Origin: Candidatus Sumerlaeia bacterium
GTDB lineage: Bacteria; Sumerlaeota; Sumerlaeia; SLMS01; JAHLLQ01
Direction: 5' to 3'
Length of the DNA: 64,000 nt
Assembly (NCBI GenBank): GCA_028284075.1
Contig: JANQSL010000065.1
Coordinates: 1-64,000, forward strand
Of the stretch, positions 17,323 through 24,724 are shown piece by piece. Every line of letters begins with the position of its first letter. Position 1 is the first letter of the stretch. Made by a program: the position numbers and the translations under genes. The notes beneath the pieces are model-generated. The model saw only the letters and a program-made list of their open reading frames with translations. It was not told the origin of the DNA and did not search any database.

Positions 17323-18504
17323 TTGAAGGTTCTGGGTGCCAACATCGGCTCAACCTCCCTTAAGTATCGACTGTTCGATTTCGCCACAGGCAAAGCGAAG
17401 GCGCTTGCTGCGGGCGCATATGAAAGGGTTTCAGACTACTCCAGCGCTATCGAGGATGCGCTAGAGTCGCTTCGATCCAAAGGCGCACTCGCTCGGCACG
17501 AATCACCGGATGCCGTTGGTTTCAAAACGATCATTGCGAGAGACGTTACAGGGTGCGTTGAGCTGACCGATTCGATTCTCAACGCAATGGAATCGATGTC
17601 AGGTGTCGCACCGGCTCATAATCCGGCGTACATTCGTGCTGTCCGACAATTCCGGAGTGTCATGCCGGGCACTTTCATGGTGGGACTTTTTGAAACAGCA
17701 TATTATCAGTGGATGCCAGAAACAGCAAAGCGGTTCGCCGTGCCTCAGGAATGGCACCGCCTGGGTGTTCGTCGCTGGGGGTTTCATGGAGCGAGTCACA
17801 AGTACGTTGCTGAACGATCAGCGGAACTCGCAGGCCGATGTGATGTGGCGGAACGAGTCCGGCGGTTGTATGTGGACGGCCCCGGAGCAGACCCCGCCGA
17901 ACCACTCAGGCTTGTATCCTGTCACTTGGGTGGCAGCGCATCCGTCACAGGGGCGCGAAGTGGAATTGCCATTGGAAACAGTCTGGGAATGAGTCCACAG
18001 TCCGGCCTTCCTCACAATAATCGTGTAGGCGATCTTGATTCCATGGCAATTCCCTATATGATGCGGACTCAGGGCATGACACTGGATCAGGTTGAACGAA
18101 TTCTCGCGACCGAATCAGGGCTCAAGGGGCTTTCCGGCGGCGCGAACGACGTTCGCGATCTCCGTGTCGAATCGAAAGATGGAAACAGCGACGCGCAATT
18201 GGCACTGAATTTCCTGGTCTCCGAAACGCGGCGCTACATCGGAAGCTATACTCTCGAACTGAACGGCCTTGATGTGTTGGTTTTTGCGGGAGGAATAGGA
18301 GAAAATGATCCGGACGTCCGGCGGAAAGTGTGCCGAAACCTCGATTACATTGGCTTGAAACTGGATGAAGAACTCAACGAATCCGCCAGGGGTGATATGG
18401 AAATCAGTGCGTCTGATTCAAGAGTTAAGGTTTTTGTGATTCAAACAAATGAGGAACTGGTAGTCGCTCGCGAGGTCAAACGCTGGCTGGAATGTAACAG
18501 GTGA
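17323..18504 (+). CDS. Acetate/propionate kinase family paralogue (divergent)
   Basis: TTG start preceded by AAGGGG; 'LGANIGSTSLKYRLFD', 'WGFHGASHKYV', 'NNRVGDLDSMAIPYMMR', 'FAGGIGEND', 'NEELVVARE' match AckA motifs, but several catalytic or pocket positions differ. Confidence 0.85.
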   Translation: MKVLGANIGSTSLKYRLFDFATGKAKALAAGAYERVSDYSSAIEDALESLRSKGALARHESPDAVGFKTIIARDVTGCVELTDSILNAMESMSGVAPAHNPAYIRAVRQFRSVMPGTFMVGLFETAYYQWMPETAKRFAVPQEWHRLGVRRWGFHGASHKYVAERSAELAGRCDVAERVRRLYVDGPGADPAEPLRLVSCHLGGSASVTGARSGIAIGNSLGMSPQSGLPHNNRVGDLDSMAIPYMMRTQGMTLDQVERILATESGLKGLSGGANDVRDLRVESKDGNSDAQLALNFLVSETRRYIGSYTLELNGLDVLVFAGGIGENDPDVRRKVCRNLDYIGLKLDEELNESARGDMEISASDSRVKVFVIQTNEELVVAREVKRWLECNR

Positions 18505-18563
18505 AGATGACTGGAACAGAGGACCTCTGACTGCCTGGTGGTGTGTGTGAGTCCGGACTCAGA

Positions 18564-20555
18564 TCAAAGGTAGGGCAGAAAAGCGCGATGCAGCTCCGGT
18601 GGAAGATCGATGATATTGTAGTCTTTTGAGGAGACGAACAGGATAACCTGTTTGCCCTTGCCCAACATCGTTCGCGCCCCGTTGTAGATCTGATGCTCCA
18701 GCGTAACAAACTTGCGATTGAATCCGCCGACCCGCAGACGAACTTCAATTTCCTCAAACTCATGCGATTCCTGTAGAAATTTGTGCTCGATCGATCGAGT
18801 CAGGATATACCATGAAGTTGTCTTAAGGTCGAAAGAGGGAATCGCGTGTCGAAAAAAAAGCTCACGGGTTTTGCCGACCCAAAGGATGTATTGGCCAAAG
18901 TAGACATTTCCAACGGAATTAGTGTCCTGGTAAGTCGGCGTTAATTTGTGAACGAACCACTTGCCCTCGATCCAGCTGGAAGCCCCCCCGGACACTGCTG
19001 ACACCTGAGGTGACAGATCGGTTTCGCTTTCAAGGAGTTCTTCGCGGCCTTCACTGCTTTCCTTTACAAGCGCGGTATCAGATGAGTGGCCCGCTGCTTC
19101 TTCGGCTTTTCCCTCTGACATGCCGCGAATCGACGATACAGCACCTGCAATGTCACGTTCCGCAAGCCGCTCGACGATCCCTGCCTTCTTGACTTCCTCA
19201 ACAGCCTTTCGCGTCGCGATACAGACCGATGCATGAGCAACCGGAATAATGGCGCCAAGCATCATCAAAAGAGGCAACTCCTGGAAATAGCCGATTCCGA
19301 ACACACCCAGGGAGAAAGCCGCGAGCGAGACCAATGTTGTTTGCGTAAAGGCTGTAAAGCGGGGTTCGAAGAAGGAGCGGAAGAGATAGACAAGAGCGTA
19401 TCCCACCGAAAATGACCCATAAAAGGCCATGAAGTACTCAAGTTCCAGACCCATGGGTATGGCCAGCAGACCCACAATGGCAGCCAGGGTGAACGGTGGA
19501 ATTGGCGATTCGAGAAAACTCTTTGGAACCAGCGTGACAAGCACGGAGTCCGACTTCTTCAGAGCATCGGTTTGGAACCACTTCAGAGCCACATAACCGC
19601 TGTCGAGTGTCGAGATAATGCAGAGACAAAGGAAAATGACGTACATCACACGAAAAAGAAGCGGCGTTTCGAGTCCGCTCAAAAAGAGGAATCGGACAAC
19701 AAAATCCTTAACGTGGAACAGACCGTCTGACGACTGTTGCAGTAGAGATGCCGCGACTCCGAGATCGCGAGCTTCGCTCCACAGGGAAAGAGCCAGGGTC
19801 CCGTGAAACAGGAGCACCAGGAAAAAAAACGTGCCACCGAACAGATACGCCCCACGAACGTTTGTCTTCTCGCGTTTGATCTGGATGGCGCGCTGCCACT
19901 GTTGTATGTCAAGCCATGGTCCAAGAAGAAAACCGACTATGATAGGAATAAAATAGCCGCTGAAACTCCATGACAGAGCGCTCTCCGCCCCGTGGAAAGG
20001 CTTCGGAATTCGATTCGATGCGTGAAAGTATGATCCGCCGCCCCAACCGATCAGCAGCACGGACGCGATAATGACGACAGCCATGGCGAAGTGTGACCAC
20101 TTGAGCTGACCAATCCTGAACTGCTCGCCAAGAAGAAGCCCTGCGCCCAAAACAATGAGTGCGACCATGTAACGATCAACGCCCAGAGGGATGAAAACGT
20201 ACTTGAAGAGGGCAAAAAACGTGAGAGAGATGGCAACGACCTGATAGAGCAGAAAAATCCAGCGGAGGCTCCCCACGGTGCGGAGGAAGTGCTTTTCGAA
20301 TTCCAGGCCGGATTCGAAACGCCCAGCGATGGACTGCGCCATCCAGCCAAACCCGGCCAATCCGATAGCGTTGGGAATCGCAAAGGCCAGCAAACCTCCG
20401 AGGCCAAACTGAATGGCCATCTGGACGGAGAAAAAGAGGCCCAGGCCCCACGTCCACGAGAGAGCGATGGAAAAGCCCCATAGCGGGACATTAAGCTTTC
20501 GCAAGTTCAGCAATGGTAGTCTCCTGCGTGCGCAGCAGGCAATCGCCGCAAGCAA
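18564..20555 (-). CDS. Polytopic membrane (transporter-like) protein fused to C-terminal hot-dog acyl-CoA thioesterase domain
   Basis: About 12 hydrophobic segments in aa 1-430; C-terminal 'YQDTNSVGNVYFGQYILWVGKTRELFF...GFNRKFVTLEHQIYNGARTMLGKGKQ' is a 4HBT/enediyne-TE-like hot-dog domain. Confidence 0.75.
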   Translation of the reverse strand: MLAAIACCARRRLPLLNLRKLNVPLWGFSIALSWTWGLGLFFSVQMAIQFGLGGLLAFAIPNAIGLAGFGWMAQSIAGRFESGLEFEKHFLRTVGSLRWIFLLYQVVAISLTFFALFKYVFIPLGVDRYMVALIVLGAGLLLGEQFRIGQLKWSHFAMAVVIIASVLLIGWGGGSYFHASNRIPKPFHGAESALSWSFSGYFIPIIVGFLLGPWLDIQQWQRAIQIKREKTNVRGAYLFGGTFFFLVLLFHGTLALSLWSEARDLGVAASLLQQSSDGLFHVKDFVVRFLFLSGLETPLLFRVMYVIFLCLCIISTLDSGYVALKWFQTDALKKSDSVLVTLVPKSFLESPIPPFTLAAIVGLLAIPMGLELEYFMAFYGSFSVGYALVYLFRSFFEPRFTAFTQTTLVSLAAFSLGVFGIGYFQELPLLMMLGAIIPVAHASVCIATRKAVEEVKKAGIVERLAERDIAGAVSSIRGMSEGKAEEAAGHSSDTALVKESSEGREELLESETDLSPQVSAVSGGASSWIEGKWFVHKLTPTYQDTNSVGNVYFGQYILWVGKTRELFFRHAIPSFDLKTTSWYILTRSIEHKFLQESHEFEEIEVRLRVGGFNRKFVTLEHQIYNGARTMLGKGKQVILFVSSKDYNIIDLPPELHRAFLPYL

Positions 20556-20685
20556 CCAAGAGGCTCAAGACGAAATCGCATTCGGCTGCTGAAACGTGTG
20601 TCTCAGGCCGAGTCGCCTCAATTCAACGGTTTTCCTGATTCTTTCGGCGGACAACTCCAGTTGCCCGCCAGAAAGACTGAAGTTT

Positions 20686-21894
20686 TCAGACCGCTGGTGC
20701 GCCTTCACCCACGAGGGCGCTCGTTTCCCGGGCAATCATCAGTTCTTCCCGGGTCGGGATGACGAGGATCCGGAGAGGTGACGAACCTGTCGCAATATCT
20801 CCTTCACCGTCATGTGTCCGATTTTCCGATTCGTCGAGGACCAGGCCAAGGTGGTCGAGACCGGCCGCGATGCGGTGACGCATCCGGGCACCCCGCTCCC
20901 CCACTCCGCCGGTAAAGATGATCGCCTGCGGCTTCTCAAGAACCGCCAGATAGGCGCCAATGTACTTGCGAACTCGGCGAGCGTACACCTCGAGTGAAAG
21001 AGCGGCTCGGTCATGGCCTCCGTCGGTGGCCTCCTCCAATTCACGAACGTCGTTCGTCAGACCGGACAGCCCTTTAAGCCCGCTCTGCTTGTTGAGCGCC
21101 TTGTCGAGATCCTTGATCGAAAGGTCCCTGCGACCGGCAATGTGAAAAATGATCGCAGGATCAATGTCACCGCAGCGCGTTCCCATGACAAGGCCCTCCA
21201 AAGGTGTAAGCCCCATGGAGGTGTCGACGGACTTCCCGTTTTGAATTGCCGCGCAGGAACAGCCGTTACCGAGGTGCAGTGTGATACCGGTAAACTCGTC
21301 CGTTTCGATACCGAGAAGCTCGGCAGCCCTCATCGCCACGTAGCGATGCGATGTTCCATGGAAACCGTAACGGCGAACACCATCCTCCTGGTACCATTCC
21401 CAGGGCAGCGCATAGGACCATGCTTCACGTGGCATCGTTTGATGAAATGCCGTATCGAAAACCGCGACGTGGGGAATATCGGGGAATGCCTTCATCGCGG
21501 CACGAATACCAACAAGGTTCGGTGGATTGTGCAGAGGCGCGAGGACGGAGCAGTCCTCGATCACTTTTTCAACACCGGCGTCGATGATGGCGGACGAGAA
21601 AAACTTCTCTCCACCATGCACAACCCTGTGACCAACAGCGGTAATCTCGGAGGCCTCGGCCACTCCCCCTTTCGCGGGATCCATCACAACATCATGAATG
21701 GCATCCATGGCCTGCAGGTGATCCGGTGCCTCAATAGCGCGCGAATCCTCTCCGGTATTCCATGAATGGGTGAGCGTGGGGGATGACTCCCCGATGCGCT
21801 CAACGGAACCCTTGACGATTGGCGCCTCAGTTTCCGTTTCGAACATCCTGTACTTGATGGATGAACTTCCACAGTTAAGAACCAGAACTTTCAT
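20686..21894 (-). CDS. ackA: Acetate kinase
   Basis: 'VLVLNCGSSSIKYRMF', 'VGHRVVHGG', 'VFDTAFHQTMP', 'YGFHGTSHRYV', 'GTRCGDIDP', 'TREELMIARE'. Confidence 0.97.
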   Translation of the reverse strand: MKVLVLNCGSSSIKYRMFETETEAPIVKGSVERIGESSPTLTHSWNTGEDSRAIEAPDHLQAMDAIHDVVMDPAKGGVAEASEITAVGHRVVHGGEKFFSSAIIDAGVEKVIEDCSVLAPLHNPPNLVGIRAAMKAFPDIPHVAVFDTAFHQTMPREAWSYALPWEWYQEDGVRRYGFHGTSHRYVAMRAAELLGIETDEFTGITLHLGNGCSCAAIQNGKSVDTSMGLTPLEGLVMGTRCGDIDPAIIFHIAGRRDLSIKDLDKALNKQSGLKGLSGLTNDVRELEEATDGGHDRAALSLEVYARRVRKYIGAYLAVLEKPQAIIFTGGVGERGARMRHRIAAGLDHLGLVLDESENRTHDGEGDIATGSSPLRILVIPTREELMIARETSALVGEGAPAV

Positions 21895-21923
21895 GAATCA
21901 TCTCCAAAGGGGGGAGTTGGAGT

Positions 21924-22871
21924 CTACTCGCATTGCAATGCCGCAATGGCGGAAACCGCGACGATGTCGTCAACGGACGCGCCTCTCGACAAATCGTTAA
22001 CGGGCCTGGAAAAGCCCTGCATGACAGGCCCGATAGCTGCTGCCTTCGCCAGACGCTGGACCAGCTTGTAACCCATGTTTCCTGCATTGAGATCCGGAAA
22101 CACAAGGACGTTGGCCTGCCCCGCCAGAGGCGACTCAGGACATTTCTTCCTGGCAACGCTCTCCACAATGGCAGCATCCACCTGCAAGTCTCCGTCGATT
22201 GCGAGATCCGGCGCCATGGCGCGGGCCAGTTCCGTCGCCTTTCGAACTTTGTCGACGTGCTCGTGAGATGCGCTGCCATGAGTTGAAAAAGACAACATTG
22301 CCACCTTTGGCTCCACGTCCAGCAGCTTCCGTGCGTTGCGTGCCGTAATGACAGCGATCTCTGCCAGTTCCTGAGCGTTCGGATCCACAACAACAGCACA
22401 ATCCGCAAACACAAGGACACGATCAGGATCTCCGGGAACCACCATCACGAAATAGCTGGATGCCTGACTGACACCTTTGGCGTAACCAACTCCAAGTCCC
22501 GCGGCGGAAATAACCTGCGCAGTTGGATTGGCAACACCCGCCACCATACCGTCGGCATCGCCGGCACTCACCATCATGGCGCCGAACATGAGCGGTTTCT
22601 TCACCAGACGTTTCGCGATGCCCTCCTTCACGCCCCGCTGCTGTGCATACAGGGCGGCATAGGCGGCCGCTCTCTCATCCGAAGCAGGTGAGACAACTTC
22701 CACACCGGCGGGAGCTGATATCGCCGGATCTCCCACCAAAATCGGTATTGCTATTCCCTCGTCAGCGAGTCTCGCCGCCGCCTCCACCATGCGCTGATCG
22801 TCCGCTTCCGGCAAAACGATTCGGCGAGGCTTGGCTTTTGCACGCTCGATGAACTGTTCATTCAGACTCAT
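21924..22871 (-). CDS. pta: Phosphate acetyltransferase
   Basis: 'PRRIVLPEADDQRMVEAA', 'VAGVANPTAQVISAAGLGVG', 'VAMLSFSTHGSASHEHVDKV', 'VFPDLNAGNMGYKLVQRLA'; adjacent to ackA. Confidence 0.96.
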   Translation of the reverse strand: MSLNEQFIERAKAKPRRIVLPEADDQRMVEAAARLADEGIAIPILVGDPAISAPAGVEVVSPASDERAAAYAALYAQQRGVKEGIAKRLVKKPLMFGAMMVSAGDADGMVAGVANPTAQVISAAGLGVGYAKGVSQASSYFVMVVPGDPDRVLVFADCAVVVDPNAQELAEIAVITARNARKLLDVEPKVAMLSFSTHGSASHEHVDKVRKATELARAMAPDLAIDGDLQVDAAIVESVARKKCPESPLAGQANVLVFPDLNAGNMGYKLVQRLAKAAAIGPVMQGFSRPVNDLSRGASVDDIVAVSAIAALQCE

Positions 22872-22904
22872 GATCCTCGATAGCCTCCGAAAATAAGCTG
22901 TGCC

Positions 22905-23339
22905 CTAGTAGCTGAGCTCGCCAATCCAGTATGACTTGATCCACGTTGCGAAGTCATCCCATCGGTCCGTAATGCCAGCAGACTCGTGAGTCCACTGAAC
23001 AACGCTCTTCTCCTCCCCCTTCGAACCGAGATCGAAGCAAAAGTAACCACCGTCTCCCGCCGCAAAAGGAAGCAGTGTGCGTGGCACCCCGCATTCATTC
23101 CAGGCGGACTCCACCGCCTCGACGATATTGATCGGCCCGTGGGCCGTCACAACAAGTGGCTCAATATCGCCTGCATTAATGTTGGAGTGCTCCAATTCAA
23201 AAACACGAAAGGAGGGAGGGAATGTTACTCCCAGGCGCGACTCCGCCTGCGCAATCTGCTGTTCTGTGGGAAGCGGCAGAGGCCGGGGCACCGGTTTTTC
23301 CAAAGTGTGCAACTCTTCAAAGACTCTTTGCGCATCCAT
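22905..23339 (-). CDS. SMI1/KNR4 family protein
   Basis: 'QQIAQAESRLGVTFPPSFRVFELEHSN...LLPFAAGDGGYFCFDL' SMI1/KNR4 pattern; start refined to MDAQRVFEEL. Confidence 0.8.
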   Translation of the reverse strand: MDAQRVFEELHTLEKPVPRPLPLPTEQQIAQAESRLGVTFPPSFRVFELEHSNINAGDIEPLVVTAHGPINIVEAVESAWNECGVPRTLLPFAAGDGGYFCFDLGSKGEEKSVVQWTHESAGITDRWDDFATWIKSYWIGELSY

Positions 23340-23405
23340 GGGGTGGCTCCTCACCGGACGGGATAAAAGGGCCACCGCTTTCTTTCCACGGCGGCCCGTG
23401 GCTCA

Positions 23406-23648
23406 CTAGGAAAGATAGCCGGAAATGAATTCAACCGCATCGCCGACAGTTTGAACCTTCAGTGCCTTGTCTTCCTCCATCTCGATGTCGAACTCTTCCT
23501 CAAAACCGGCCACGAGTTCAACTGACTGGATCGACTCGGCTCCAAGGTCGTTCGTGAAGGAGTGCTCCTCCTTGATGTTCGCCTCGGGAACATTGAGCAC
23601 TTCGGACACCACCTTCGTCACACGAGTGACAACTTCATTGCGATCCAT
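23406..23648 (-). CDS. Acyl carrier protein
   Basis: 80 aa; 'FTNDLGAESIQSVELVAGFEEEFDIEMEEDKALKVQTVGDAVEFI' with ESI in place of the usual DSL around the phosphopantetheine serine. Confidence 0.93.
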   Translation of the reverse strand: MDRNEVVTRVTKVVSEVLNVPEANIKEEHSFTNDLGAESIQSVELVAGFEEEFDIEMEEDKALKVQTVGDAVEFISGYLS

Positions 23649-23681
23649 GGGGCTCTTCCTTTCCGGGGATTGGTCGTCGGA

Positions 23682-24431
23682 TCATTTCTTGAGGAGAGAT
23701 GCCGCCGCTTCGTCCACGACGAAAGTACATGCGGGGTGGTCCTGAAGCAGGCTGGCCGGACAATCGGGCGAGAACGCCCCGTTAACGGCATCGGCAACCG
23801 CCTGAGCTTTCTTTTCACCCGTCGCAAGCAACACGATGCTGCGGGCTTCCCGAATAGTGCCAATACCGGTTGAAAGCGCACAGCGCGGAACGTCTGACGC
23901 CTTCTTGAAGAAGCGGCCGTCACTGTTTGCGTCGATCGTCGACTGAGTCAGGCTGACAAGACGGGTACGGCTGTCCACACTGCTGCCAGGTTCATTGAAC
24001 GCGATGTGCCCGTTTCCGCCAATACCGAGCAACCACAGATCGACTCCGCCGGAAGCAAGAATCTTTGTTTCAAAGGCCTGACATTCCAGCATCGGATTCG
24101 TGGCGGCGCCGTTCAGCACGTTCGTGTTCCATGGACGAACATCGACCTTCTCAAAAAGCCGCGTGTTCATAAAGTAACGATAGCTCTGATCGTGATCGCC
24201 GTCGAGACCCCAATATTCGTCAAGATTGAACGTTGTAATCCCCGCAAAGCTGACCTCTTTTGCTTTGTGCATCTTTGCGAGTTCAGCGTAAGTGCCTTCC
24301 GGTGTGGAACCGGTGGCGAGTCCAAGAACCATTCTTGGATTCGCCTTGATGGCCTTCGCGATCATCTGTGCAGCCTGCTCGGCGACTTCCTTTGCTTCCT
24401 TACAGACTTTAACTTTTACAGCCCCAGCCAT
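23682..24431 (-). CDS. nagB: Glucosamine-6-phosphate deaminase
   Basis: 'MVLGLATGSTPEGTYAEL', 'FNLDEYWGL', 'LGIGGNGHIAFNEPGS', 'ARSIVLLATGEKKAQAV'. Confidence 0.95.
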   Translation of the reverse strand: MAGAVKVKVCKEAKEVAEQAAQMIAKAIKANPRMVLGLATGSTPEGTYAELAKMHKAKEVSFAGITTFNLDEYWGLDGDHDQSYRYFMNTRLFEKVDVRPWNTNVLNGAATNPMLECQAFETKILASGGVDLWLLGIGGNGHIAFNEPGSSVDSRTRLVSLTQSTIDANSDGRFFKKASDVPRCALSTGIGTIREARSIVLLATGEKKAQAVADAVNGAFSPDCPASLLQDHPACTFVVDEAAASLLKK

Positions 24432-24649
24432 AAAGAGCCTCCTGGTGGTGGGAAAAATTGGTTTCCTTTTACGGCTTTTGACAGAAGTTGGCCTGGAAAC
24501 GCTTTACTGTCAACCATGGTCTCAAGGGTGTGTAAAGGCAAAAACACCAACCACTATCTGATTTATCCAGAACAAGTAATATCAATGATCTAAGAGGTAT
24601 GCGAGAAAAATTACCCTCGACGAGCCAACTCAGCCCCGATATGAGGAAT

Positions 24650-24667
24650 CAATTCCAACTGGAATTG
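24650..24667. repeat. 8-bp inverted repeat caattcca-ac-tggaattg in the nagB/DUF4954 divergent intergenic region
   Basis: Direct reading; a flanking outer pair cagccc (24631-24636) / gggctg (24667-24672) adds potential stem. Confidence 0.5.
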
Positions 24668-24724
24668 GGCTGAAATTCTTTCATCATTTTTTAACAAAAG
24701 GGCCACGCCCCTATGGAGGTTATC

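Noticed and set aside
15000-18504. Bacterial microcompartment locus
   Set aside because: Regulator and kinase are suggestive but no shell-protein, PduL or acylating aldehyde dehydrogenase gene lies in this cluster.
21013-21765. 250-aa + strand ORF
   Set aside because: Antisense to ackA; no independent support.
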